Origin: Phyto melanocephala | Taxonomy: Eukaryota > Arthropoda > Insecta > Diptera > Rhinophoridae | Direction: 5' to 3' | DNA length: 64,000 bases | Assembly (NCBI GenBank): GCA_941918925.1 | Contig: OW799236.1 | Location: forward strand, 68,662,465-68,726,464 | Part shown: positions 36,664-48,118 of the stretch, piece after piece | Layout of the letters: each line of letters begins with the position of its first letter | Position numbering within the stretch: position 1 is the first letter of the stretch | Notes under the pieces: model-generated | The model's input: only the letters and a program-made list of their open reading frames with translations | The model's database searches: none | Told to the model about the DNA's origin: nothing | Program-made: the position numbers and the translations under genes

Positions 36664-37651
36664 TCTATATATATAAAAGTGAAACTCTGTGTGTGTGTGT
36701 GTGTTAGCTATAGACTCCGAAACTGTAAAACCGATCGGGCTCAAACTTTGGTAAGTTGTTGTACACATACCAGGGAGTGTTTATGGGTGAAAAAAGTGGC
36801 CATGGCCACGCCCATAAAAAATTAGTTATCAGTTTTAGCTACTTGCACTTGACCGATTTTTCTGAAACTTTGCACACATATCGAGCTGTCATGACTAAAA
36901 AATTTCGTGATAAGAAAAGTGGGCGGGGCCACGCCCCTAAAAAAGTTTTAATTTTGAGGTACTTGCACTGGACCGATTTTTTTAAAACTTTGCACACATA
37001 TTAAGCTGTCATGACTTTATAATTTCGTGATTAAAAAAGTGAGCGGGGCCACGCCCATAAAAAATTAATTATCAGTTTTAGCTACTTGCACTGGACCGAA
37101 CTTTCTGAAACTTTGCAAACATACTGAGCTGTCACGACTTTACACTTTCGTCATTAGAAAAGTGGGCAATGCCACGCCCATTAAAAAAAGGTATAATTTT
37201 GAGGTACTTGCACTGGAACGATTTTTCTGAAACTTTGCACACATATTGAGTTATCATGACTATACAGTTTCGTATTTAGAAAAGTGGGCAGTGCCACGCC
37301 CATAAAAAAAGGTATCATTTCGAGGTACTTGCACTGGACCGATTTTTCTGAAACTTTGCACACATATTGAGCTGTCATGACTATATAATTTCGTGATTAG
37401 AAAAGTGGGCAGGGCTAGGCCCATTAAAAAAGTTATAATTTTAAGATACTTTCACTGGACGGACTTTTCTGAAACTTTGCACACTTATTGAGCTGTCATT
37501 ACTATACAGTTTCGTAATTAGAAAATTGGGCAGTGTCACGCTCATAAAGAAAAAGTTACAGTTTTTAGCTTTGCACTTGATATTTGATTAAAATTTAGAA
37601 TGCGATTAAAATTCATGAAGGGGCGTAGCAACGCTCGCCGGGATTTTCTAG
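36664..37651 (+). mobile_element. Helitron-like non-autonomous element H1
   Basis: The 5' end is TCTATATATATAAAAGTGAA and a (TG)n tract follows at 36688-36705. The 3' end is CGCTCGCCGGGATTTTCTAG, i.e. a CTRR-type end, followed by T. Between them lie about seven units of 120-122 bp, each with GTGGGC(G/A)GGGCCACGCCC, TACTTGCACTGGACCGA and CTGAAACTTTGCACACATAT. A 5' TC, a 3' CTRR with a GC-rich stem before it and A|T insertion are the standard Helitron hallmarks. No Rep/helicase is encoded. Confidence 0.8.
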
Positions 37652-38925
37652 TTAACTATAAAAATGTCATTTTCTGATAATTTTCTTGATGTTCTTTGAT
37701 ATTATAGTGACGATCCTTATATCAAAAGGGAGTATTGTTCTAAGTTAATACAAACGTTTTTAAACAAATGCAGTATTAATTTTCATATAAAAGGTATTAT
37801 TTTGAGTTAAGCCATTTTTTAAGTAAAAAGCTATCAAATTTTGTTGTATTTTCATTTGATACTCTATTCTTGGTGAAATTTGTATTAAAATGAATTAAAA
37901 CATTAAGAAAAATAGCAGTAAATTAAAAAAAGTTATTTTTTACAATAAAAGATAAAATATTAAAGAAAAACATGATAAATATATTTTTGATAAAAATTAT
38001 TTTTGAATTTACTTAAAATGCAGTGAAAAATATTTGTTGGCCTCAACTGATAAATTTAGAATTTTGAGTTAACACACTATTGTTGATCAAGTGCGATTTA
38101 TTTGTTTTATTAATTTTTTATAATCCTCCATTCACAAAATACTAATTCTCCTTAAAATGCCAACAATTACGTAAAATATTTCTCAAAATCACACTTGCCA
38201 AGTGTACTTTTTTGCTGTATTTTTTAAATTGCATATTTAGTTTATCTTTTTCAGTAATTTTATAAAATATTGGCAATATATTTGGCGTTATTTATTTAAA
38301 CTAGCAACGAAGTAATTATAAACCAAAAACAATTTAAACTCCACAAAAAAACTAGAGCTTTTTCTGATTTCAAAACAATCAAGTCTATTAACCTAAAGTA
38401 TGCTGCATAATATACCAGCAAATCATAGGTTAACCACTTTATGGAGAATTCTTTTACTCTATTAAAAAAACATATCCATGCATAGTAAAATTTTTGAATA
38501 TGAGGGCGTACAAGTTTGTGTGCGTATTCTAAAAACACATAAACATATATGCATGTACATATATATTGAATGTTATTTTTATTGTTGGCTTAGAAAAGAA
38601 AATTTGGGTTGAGGGAAAGAATTTGGAAAAGAATACATAACTGCTGTTATAGCTTTGTATATACATACATACATGATGTGTTGTTTCTGTATTTGCACAA
38701 AATTTTGGCACATTCAATTTATAAACGCCAACAAAAAGAGCTGCAGCATACATTGCGTCGTAAATATTTTTTTAATTTAATTAATTAACATACAATATTA
38801 CACATATGTATAACCAGCTGAACCAGGATCAAAGACTTTGTTTATACTGTGTCATTTCTGCGAAAATAATATAATACAATATTTTCCTGCAAAAAAAAAC
38901 TTCTTTATATTAAAAAGAGCATAAA
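37652..38925. other. AT-rich stretch, no gene seen
   Basis: No recognisable repeats apart from (CATA)-like runs near 38660. Minus-strand open frames at 38296-38753 are short and not supported. Confidence 0.45.
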
Positions 38926-39753
38926 CAAGTAAGAGTGCTATATTCGGCCATGCCGAATCTTATATACCCTTCACAACGTGTAGTCGCGCAATAACAGTAG
39001 TTTGTATCACCATTCATCTCATATGAAATACGTACATACATATAAAAAACATACATCTATAAAAACATCCCATTGTAAAATTAAAAATTAACGTATGTAT
39101 GTTAAAAAAAAATAAAAAAAAAAAAAATTAAAAAAAAAATTAAAAAAAAATTTTAAAAAAAAGTTAAAAAAAAAAATTTAAAAAAAAAATTTTTTTTTTA
39201 AAATAATTAAAATATATATAATAAATATAAAACAAAAAAAAAATAAAAAAAAAAAAAAATTAAAAAAAAATAATAAAAATATAAATAATATTTTAAATAA
39301 AAAATAAAAAAAAAAATTTAAAAAAAAAATATAAAAAAAATTTTTTTTTGCCTCAGCTGGGATTCGATGCCACGTTTTCTCTAACGTTTGTATGTATGTA
39401 TGTTGTTGTTGTAATGTTGTTTTTGTGAAAAAAAAATCGAGGTGGTCATGGGTTTTTGCTCATATCTCAGTTGTTTATGCACCGATGTTTCTGAATTTCA
39501 ATACCGATCTACTCCCGAATATTTCTGATATTTAAATACCTCACCCGGGTCCGAGCGATGTCGGGGGGCTTTAAAAAGTTGATTTCAACATACACACGGA
39601 CAGACGGTCAGACTGACAGGGCTTAATCGACTCCCCTGTTCATAAGCTTTCAGAAAATATGTACTTTATGGGGTCGGAAATCAAAATTGCAGAAATTTCA
39701 CACGGAATGATAAACCTATATATACCCTTTTTCACTGTGTGAAGGGTATAAAA
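38926..39753 (+). mobile_element. Family B repeat, copy B4
   Basis: Complete. It starts CAAGTAAGAGTGCTATATTC with the palindrome TTCGGCCATGCCGAA, then ATACCCTTCACAACGTGTAG. An A-rich core lies at 39100-39350, followed by GACAGACGGTCAGACTGACA. The end hairpin is TATACCCTT facing AAGGGTATA around CACTGTGTG, the same sub-type as B1. Confidence 0.85.
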
Positions 39754-41290
39754 ATTAAAGCAGATTTTAATTATAAACTTATCTACCTTAACTGAATTAA
39801 ACATAATAAGTATCAATCAAAGATCAACTTGCTTCACATGTTTTAAAAAGCTGTTGTTGGAAAAATACACATCAATTAAGTAAATTGACCAACAAATTGA
39901 TGTGTTATAATTACCAGCAGATTTTCCCAATCATTGGCGTTAAAAACTAAAGCAAAAATAGTTTAGTAATAAATAGTAAGACAATTAAACTGTTCAGACA
40001 TTTTTTTACATGACAATTTTTTCTTAAGTAAACTTATTGCCAAAAATATAAAAAATTCTGTTGACGGTGTAATTTGGACAGAAAATTAAAGAGCCGCTTC
40101 TATGGATAAATATCCTTTGATACTTCAGGCAAAAACCTTTGGCTCTTGTATCAATACTAAGGAGTCCTAGGTCAAAACTTGACCTAAGACTGACCTTTTT
40201 CAGTATAGTCAAGCGACTTTTAAGTCCCTTAGGGGTTAAATAGCCAACTCAGAACTTCTGATAGAAAAGGTAGACATCCTCATCAGTCCTAATTTGAACA
40301 GCATGATAAAATTGCTTTGGATTCAAGGGCAACTGTGGAATCGGTTTTTGTTCTTAGTTCACTCTTCACTAGAGATTAGGTCAAAGGTAGGGCAGGATTA
40401 AGAGTCTGTTAAAACCAAATTAGGGGCAAATGTATCCCTTGGTAATTAGGATCTCTTCTGATTCTCTGAGTAGATAATGCTGTCTCATACAACATTTAAT
40501 TAAAGTCGGTGAATTTTTGGCTTTAAACAGGGAAAATTAGGCTATGGAGAGTAATGTTGCACTGTGTACTAATTGTACATCGCTACGAACATGATATTGT
40601 TTGTCACGTTGGGTACTAGGCTTTTCGAAAGCTTTTACCCTTTAGCTAAATATATCCACATCATGCATTCTCTCTCAAAAAGCTTAAGTCAGTGTGGTTG
40701 TAAAGGGTCGGCCAAATAAGTTTTTTTTTTGAAAATGCTATAAAAAAAATTGTAGCTTTGGCAAAATCGGCCAAAGTAATGTCGCAATATTTCCCAGTTA
40801 AAAATGCTTAGAATCCGCTAATACGAGAACGCGTGGTGGAAAATTTCAGCTTTAGCGATATGTTATCTAAAAGGTAGTGCGTACATATGCATTAATAGGT
40901 ACTACTTATATAAATATAGTACTAATATTTTTAAGTCTTGATTTCAAATTTCAAATGGCTTTGTATTATATGGATATTTTGTTAAGCAACTGATAATAAT
41001 CCAGCCTTAATGAATCTTTTTACAACTCAAAGTCAAATTAATACTCGTATGTTCTAAGAAAATTGTAATTTATTCATTGCTGAATCTGTTGTTTCATTAA
41101 ACTTGCACAAATGATATCAAATTGATATTTTCTGTATATTTTGGAAAAACCTTCAGTCACATGTCTAAAACGCTTTCATTAATGTACTGCATAATAAATA
41201 TTATCAACTTAAAAAATAAGAATATAACTAATATAAAAATTTTACTTCAAGAACTAAAATTTAAATCTTCTATCTTCTATCTTCTATATA
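39754..41290. other. Spacer; 40.08-40.65 kb is less AT-rich
   Basis: The 40080-40650 segment has more G and C than its surroundings and repeated AGGTCAAA-like words (GTCCTAGGTCAAAACTTGAC, GATTAGGTCAAAGGTAGGGC). It may be an old mobile element or gene relic, but all frames are broken and I recognise nothing in it. Confidence 0.4.
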
Positions 41291-41310
41291 TCTATATATA
41301 TAAAAGTGAA

Positions 41311-41349
<39 letters not shown>

Positions 41350-42173
41350 GCTATAGACTCCGAAACTGTAAAACCGATCGTGCTCAAACTTTGGTAAGTT
41401 GTTGTACACATACCAGGGAGTGTTTATGGGTGGAAAAAAGTGGGCGGGGCCACGCCCATAAAAAATTAGTTATCAGTTTTAGCTACTTGCACTTGACCGA
41501 TTTTTCTGAAACTTTGCACACATATCGAGCTGTCATGACTAAAAAATTTTGTGGTAAGAAAAGTGGGCGGGGCCACGCCCCTAAAAAAGTTTAAATTTTG
41601 AGGTTCTTTCACTGGACCGATTTTTCTGAAACTTTGCACACATATTAAGCTGTCATGACCTTATAATTTCGTGATTAAAAAGTGGGCGGGGCCATGCCCA
41701 CAAAAAATTAGTTATCAGTTTTAGCTACTTGCACTAGACCGAATTTTCTGAAACTTTGCACACATGTCGAGCTGCCATGACTAAATAATTTCGTGATTAG
41801 AAAAGTGGGCAGTGCCACGCCCATAAAAAATAGGTATCATTTTGAGGTACTTGCACTGGACCGATTATTCTGAAACTTTGCACACATATTGAGCTATTAT
41901 GACTTTACAATTTCATGAAAAGAAAAGTGGGCAGGGCCACGCCCATAAAAACAATTATAATTTTGAGGTACTTGCACTGGTCCGATTCTTCTGAAACTTT
42001 GCACACATATTGAGCTGTTATGACTTTACAATTTCGCGATTAGAAAAGTGGGCAATGCCACGCCCATAAAAAAAATTATAATATTTAGGTTTTTGCACTT
42101 GATATTCAATTAAAATTCAGAATGCATTTCAAATTCATTAAGGGGCGTAGCAACGCGCGCCGGGTTTGGCTAG
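41291..42173 (+). mobile_element. Helitron-like element H2
   Basis: Preceded by A (41290), it starts TCTATATATATAAAAGTGAA with (TG)n at 41315-41348. Units of about 120 bp follow. It ends CGCGCGCCGGGTTTGGCTAG followed by T, so the A|T target rule is met on both sides. The internal layout is the same as H1. Confidence 0.85.
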
Positions 42174-42194
42174 TATAATATATATAAAAGTGAA

Positions 42195-42229
<35 letters not shown>

Positions 42230-43050
42230 GCTATAGACTCCGAAACTGTAAAACCGATCGGGCTCAAACTTTGGTAAGTTGTTGTACACATACCAGGGAG
42301 TGTTTATGGGTGGAAAAAAGTGGGCGGGGCCACGCCCATAAAAATTAGTTAGCAGTTTTAGCTACTTGCACTTGACCGATTTTTCTGAAACTTTGCACAC
42401 ATATCGAGCTGTCATGACTAAATAATTTTGTTATAAGAAAAGTGGGCGGGGCCACGCCCCTAAAAAAGTTTTAATTTTGAGGTACTTGCACTGTACCGAT
42501 TTTTTTGAAACTTTGCACACATACTAAGCTGTCATAACCATATAATTTCGTGATTAGAAAAGTGGGCGGGGCCACGCCCGTAAAAAAAGGTTATAATTTT
42601 GAGGTACTTTCGTCAGACCGATTATTCTGAAACTTTGCACACATATCGAGCTGTTGTGACTTTACAATTTCGTGATTAGAAAAGTGGGCAGGGCCACGCC
42701 CATAAAAAAAGGTTATAATTTTGAGGTACTTGCACCAGACCGATTTTTCTAAAACTTTGTACACATATCGAGCTGTCATAACTAAATAATTTCGTGATTA
42801 GAAAAGTGGGCACTGCCACGCCCATAAAAAAAGGTATTATTTTGAGGTACTTGCACTGGACCGATTCTTCTGAAACTTTGCACACATATTGAGCTGTTAT
42901 GACTTTACAATTTCGTGATTAGAAAAGAGGGCAATGCCACGCCCATAAAAAAATTATAATTTTTAGGTTTTTGCACTTGATATTCAATTAAAATTCAGAA
43001 TGCATTTCGATTCATTAAGGGGCGTAGCGACGCGTGCCGGGTTTGGCTAG
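42174..43050 (+). mobile_element. Helitron-like element H3, head to tail with H2
   Basis: It begins immediately after the CTAG of H2. The first bases read TATAATATATATAAAAGTGA instead of the TC start, so the extreme 5' end is missing or altered. (TG)n lies at 42199-42228. It ends CGTGCCGGGTTTGGCTAG plus T. Tandem head-to-tail Helitrons are known from other genomes and are usually explained by 3' end bypass or repeated insertion at the same site. Confidence 0.8.
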
Positions 43051-43744
43051 TTTCTTATGAAAGTGAAATTTTGATTTTTATTACACAAATATCTGTCAGA
43101 ACAAAAAAACAATAAAATACTTCGTTAGTATAAGACACTTTAAAGATTAAACCTAATGACCTCTGCAAAGGTAAGAAGAAAAAATTTTAAACCAATGTTC
43201 ATGGTTCATTGAAGCAATTAAAAGTTTTAAAATCAAATACAAATAAATCATTGAAGCATAAAATTTAAAATGTCTCCAATAAAGTTTTTGTCGCAGTGAT
43301 GAAAACTAAAGGAAAACAAAAACTGCATAGAAAAAACATCCCGCATGGTTTGTGCAACAAAACAAATATACTTTTCTTATATTAAAAACTAACAATTTAC
43401 CTCAAATATTTAATATTTAATATTGTTGAGATTTTCTCTTGTACAAATTGACCAATTCTTGAAACAACTTTTCAACAATACGAACAATAAAATTTTACAC
43501 ATTTAAAGCAGGTGCCCTAACTCCTTCTCTATTTATGGTGTTTGTAATCGAATTGCATGTTTATTTGGCACAAAGTTATTTTTATACTCCAAGTACTTGT
43601 ACCAATTGTTATTGTTGCTATTGTGTAATACCAACATGCTGCATAGTGAGTAATTTTCTAAAGTATATTGTAAACAAGTGACTAAATACTTACATACATT
43701 AGGAAGTACCCACACTTAGTAGTTCTAACATGCAGTACTATGTG
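43051..43744. other. AT-rich spacer, no gene seen
   Basis: Nothing recognised. The minus-strand open frame at 43533-43715 is not supported. Confidence 0.45.
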
Positions 43745-44189
43745 CAGTGGAATCTCCCTTAACGAACACTTCCAATAAAGGGATACCCCTTTCAACGGAC
43801 TTTTTTTTCCAAGTCCCGTCAGCGCTCCAAAAGAAAATCATTGTTATCGCTTTCTCTCGAACGGACGCTTCTCACGCGCGGACGCGGATACTCGCTTATT
43901 AAAAAATGGGTTTCTCTAATTTTTTTTTTCGATTTTTTATGTCATAATTCAGAATAAGTTGGCAAGCTTATTAATTTGTCCACTTTTTAACAACATGACA
44001 TGGTTTATTGTTTTTAAAACATTACATAACATAGGGTTTGAGCCTTAGAATGATTTGCCAATAAGCCTACTAGACGAAATTGAGAAAATATGTTGATTTA
44101 AATTTGTACTTTTCCCTTGGCCTGACAGCTCCCTTGTGCGGACACATTTTAATGAACTCTTCGGTACCCGTTCAAGAGAGATTTCACTG
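43745..44189. mobile_element. pogo/Tigger-type MITE
   Basis: The left terminus is CAGTGGAATCTCCCTTAACG. The right terminus, read inward, is CAGTGAAATCTCTCTTGAAC. This matches the typical pogo/Tigger terminal repeat (CAGT..AA.CTC..TTAA). TA follows the right end (44190-44191); on the left the expected TA is TG, so one base appears mutated. The 445-bp length leaves no room for a transposase, and no coding relic is visible. The interior is GC-richer near the left end (CTCACGCGCGGACGCGGATA). Confidence 0.75.
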
Positions 44190-44463
44190 TATTTAGATAT
44201 ATAAAAGAAATTCTCATTCATATAAAACGTTTTATCATCAGTAAAGAAAAACTTTTATTTACAAAAACCTACAAACAGTCTTCCCATTAAATAAGTTTCT
44301 TATTTTATACACTACACTGCATTTCTCCAGTTACACTGATTTTAATCGTATTGTTACAAAAATTTTTTTAAATTTTTCAACTTATTCTTTTCTATAACAA
44401 AAGAAAAAATAATAACTATGATTGTAGAAGCAAAATAAATTATCTCTGAAATAAATTATCTCT

Positions 44464-45117
44464 GAATTTAAGGTTAGACGTTATGTGGGAGGTGGGCGTA
44501 AAAGTGTGCGTGTCACACTTATTTTCCGTTGTAATAAAGAATTTGACCAAAAAGTCATGTTTACAAAATGTCAGAATCGTACATCCAATTTTGTTGCTTT
44601 TATGACGTTTTTGTTTTTAAATATACCGAAAAATACACTGTGCGGAATAAATTTTCGTACATTTTGATCTACAACTCCTTTCCTAATGCATAGATTTAGG
44701 TAATTTTCGGAGAAGTATATTGTTTTTACTCAAGAAATATATATTCGTAGTTTCATGAGTCTACGTTAATGCGTCTGGACACAATTCCATTTTATTCGAT
44801 GTTCGAAGGACACGGGTTTTTCGACCTATTCTTGCTTTACGAGCTATAACTCTCTTCCTTATATTCCGATTTTATAGACAAATCTTGTCTATAGGAAAGA
44901 TTCTGGCAAAATTTGAGATCCCTAGCTTTTTCGGTGCGACCTCTATCGTGCTTTCAACAGACGGACAGACGGACGGACATAGCTATATCGTCATAAAATC
45001 AAATCCCGATTCAAAATATATATTCTTTATGGGGTCTTAAAAGGATATTTCAATGTGTTACAAACGGAATGACAAAATGAATATACCCCACCATTTTTTT
45101 GGTGGCGGGTATAAAAA
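44464..45117 (+). mobile_element. Family A repeat, copy A7, 5'-truncated
   Basis: Begins at a GAATTTAAGGTTAGACGTTA block that lies midway in complete copies, and runs to the 3' hairpin and GGTGGCGGGTATAAAAA. The core with CAGACGGACAGACGGACGG is present. Neither the M element nor the 5' palindrome is present. Confidence 0.8.
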
Positions 45118-45214
45118 CTTAAATAAAACGACTCCAACGTTCAGGAAAAAAAAATTTCGAAATTTTCTTACAAAAATACTTTTAAGTTTGTGATTCCTTT
45201 TATATTTCATACTT

Positions 45215-46545
45215 TATGCGATCCCATAAAGTATATATTTTTTGAATCAGTAAAGACGAAAAAGTCGATATAACTATGTCCGTCAGTCTATCCGTGTAAG
45301 CGTTAAATAAAATTTATGATACCCCCATATATCTCATGTACTCGCGTAATCCCTCAATTTATTACAAATGCTTGCAAAAATCTGAATTTAAAGAATCATT
45401 AATTGTAAGCCATTAGCTGAAAAATTAGCAAAAATCCTCATATGCCTTTTATATTATGATTCCAACAACTAAATTCTATTTAAAAACTTAACAACAAAAG
45501 CAGGCGGTGCTTAACATTATGGGAAAAAATTTGTGGGTTGTTGTTGCTGTTGATATATTTTGTTTGCTTATTCAAGTAGACGAATGAATGTAAAGCAAAG
45601 TTAAGCAAGCAAATCTTAATCTGTTTCACAAACAACTTATATGTATATGGTTATGGTTGCGTATATACACATTTGTCAAGGGTATTTAAATATTTGGCAC
45701 AGCCGAATATAGTGGTTTGTATTGTTGTTCATGTTAATTAACAAGGTTAATGTGAATTTGTGTTTAAAGAGTAGTTTATCGCACCTAGCAGAACATATGT
45801 GTTATCGTATAAATCTGATGCTGAAGGATAAAAATTATCTTGAGTTATATTGAAAATGTTGCCAATGAAGATCTCCTCATCATTTACTTCTAAATAACAT
45901 ACTCAAAGAAATATTATGCATGAAGAAAAGACCCACAATTCAGATTAGATTTATATTTAAGCTTGCAAAAATCTTTTTACGATTGATAAAAAAGAACTGT
46001 GTAAAATAGTTTTAAACATACCAAGGTCACCGCTTAGGTCTCAAAAGTTATTTTTGGAAAAAAATAAATAAAGTGGTGTATTACTAACTGAGATATTAGC
46101 ACCAAAATACAACTGCTTCAATGTTTTTCTTAAAATTTACAAACGAAAATTAATTTTTTTCAGTTTTTTCAGTTGACATTGATTGATTGATATTGTTATC
46201 AGGCAAATTATAAAAAGCACAGTTTTATGAAATATAAAAAAATATTTAAACTCATGATGGCCGCTTTTGCTGAATGGCGAACAAAAAATTTATATAAGGG
46301 TTATATCTGGTATTTCAAAATGTAGCCCGTTGATCCTCAACAATATTGGAATCAAACGATAAGCCTGAACTATTAGAATACAGTTAACTATGTAAAAGTT
46401 TAAACTAAAAGATGGTGTCGGAAATAATAAAGAAAACAGTATATAACATAAAACTTAGGCCAAGCTACATAATGTATAATATACATGGTGGAAAAGGGTA
46501 TTATCATATTCGGCTTGGCCGATTATTGCACTCTTACTAGTTTAG
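45215..46545 (-). mobile_element. Family C fragments (old relatives of A and B)
   Basis: CGATCCCATAAAGTATATAT and ACTATGTCCGTCAGTCTATC (45219-45295) match the mini-me-like end. TATTTGGCACAGCCGAATAT near 45692 and TATTCGGCTTGGCCGATTAT near 46507, each followed by the start sequence in inverse form, mark two 5' ends. CCTCAACAATATTGGAATCA near 46336 is shared with the 62.2 kb copy. There are at least two overlapping or nested degenerate copies; boundaries are approximate. Confidence 0.5.
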
Positions 46546-47684
46546 ACTTAAGTGTAAAAATATATCTTCTTTCCTTGAAATTTTTTATATCCACTGTCCT
46601 TTTCCTAATAATATTTTAACACAATTTCAAATTTAAATTGCTCGTGCCTGGTTGTGCAAGTGATGTTTTGAACAAATAAAGATTTCCTTTTTGTTTGTAT
46701 AACTAACCATGTTTATTCCTTGAGAAGTGCTGTGGCTGCCAGTACTCATTGCTAGTGAGTGGTATTGCCAATAACCAATACATTGTAGTTGAAGTGTATT
46801 GCAATTGTATTTGTTACATTTGTTTTATTTTATTATTTCTTTTCCCAGCAATTATTGCGGTTGACTTCTAATTGTCGTTTAAAAAGAAAAAAAAAACAAA
46901 AATCGATTTTATTTTGTTTTTCCCTAGAAGTACATTTTCCAGTTCCGAGCTATTTAAATTTTATTTTTAATTTTAGTTTTCTTTTTTTAACCGGGTATTT
47001 GTTTGTACTTGGCACACTATCAAAGTCCTCATGTTTAAGTATTTTTAACCAGTCAATAGGGATGAAGAGCCACAGAAGGAGGGAAAGAGTGTATAATGCA
47101 CAGACTTTGGCAATAACTATTTTAATTGTATAATACAGTTGTTGTAGTGTTTGAAGTTTATTTGAACAACTTTATAGTTACAAAATGTTGTTACCAACAA
47201 ACTATTATATTAAATTTATTTTTATTTATAAATTTTTTGTATGTATTTTTTCCCTTAGCCCTTGTTAACTATGTGGCTTTTATTTTTTGTTTTTTAGGTC
47301 AAAATTTGATATATATTTTATTTGATTTTTTTTTCTCTATAAAACTATAAAATAATGCGAGAGATTTTCAGTTGTTTAGAATTCGTTTTCACTTTTTTAA
47401 TAATTTGCTAAAAGTACTTTGTCAATTGACTTTTTATTTACTTGCTGTTTTAAATGTTATGGCTTTGAAGAGGATATTTTTGTTAATAAAATAATATAAA
47501 AATTTGATATTAACCTCGATTATACATTCAAAATTATTTATTTTTATTTTTGAATCCATGTAATTTTGCTAAAATTTTAAATAGAAAAATTTTATAAATA
47601 TTAAGTTACTGCGCATAAGTGTCGACTGGATAACAACATCTATAAAAATATTAATTTTCATATTGAATTCCGACGTAGCGCATT
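46546..47684. other. AT-rich stretch, no gene seen
   Basis: A 114-codon open frame at 46789-47133 is dominated by Phe/Leu/Lys runs and has no domain. I attribute it to T-rich composition. Confidence 0.5.
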
Positions 47685-48118
47685 ATTATACCCTTCAGAC
47701 GAGATTGTTAAATTACATATAAATGTTTTGGTTGTAAATTTAATAAAGTAAATATAGTGTTAATCCTTACAGAAGCGATAGGTCCGTCTGTCCGTGTGCA
47801 GCAACCACAGATTTGCTTTCAGAAAAGGAATTTCTATTGAAAACTAATGACGATGGCACATTTCGATCTTTGATATGACAAAAAAACACGACTGCCTCCA
47901 CTTTTTTACCCAAATAAATAACGTAAATGTTCCTTTTAAATATTTACTGCAGAAAATGTTGATTCATTGGGTCAATTACCGACAAACATAACGGCGACTA
48001 AAATTTTTCGAAAAACGCTATCAAGCAAAAGTTCAAAAAGTCGACTTATTAATAGTTTTTAGTCTCAGCTACACCATATAATTGTCAGTTGGCTGAATAT
48101 AGCAATATTACTTGTTCT
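47685..48118 (-). mobile_element. Family C-like fragment
   Basis: TTATACCCTTCAGACGAGAT at the start, GGTCCGTCTGTCCGTGTGCA near 47780 and GGCTGAATATAGCAATATTA with CTTGTT at the end. The overall order (hairpin side, GTCY block, 5' end) is that of families A-C in inverse orientation; the body is strongly diverged. Confidence 0.5.

Noticed and set aside
36589..37004. Plus-strand open frames in H1 (and 41122-41594, 42166-42348) with CVCVCV runs
   Set aside because: They are translations of the (TG)n tract and the 120-bp Helitron units; the same peptides recur wherever the repeat occurs.
46789..47133. 114-codon plus-strand frame, the longest non-repeat frame
   Set aside because: It consists of Phe/Leu/Lys-rich translation of T-rich DNA without a recognisable domain or conserved-looking segment.
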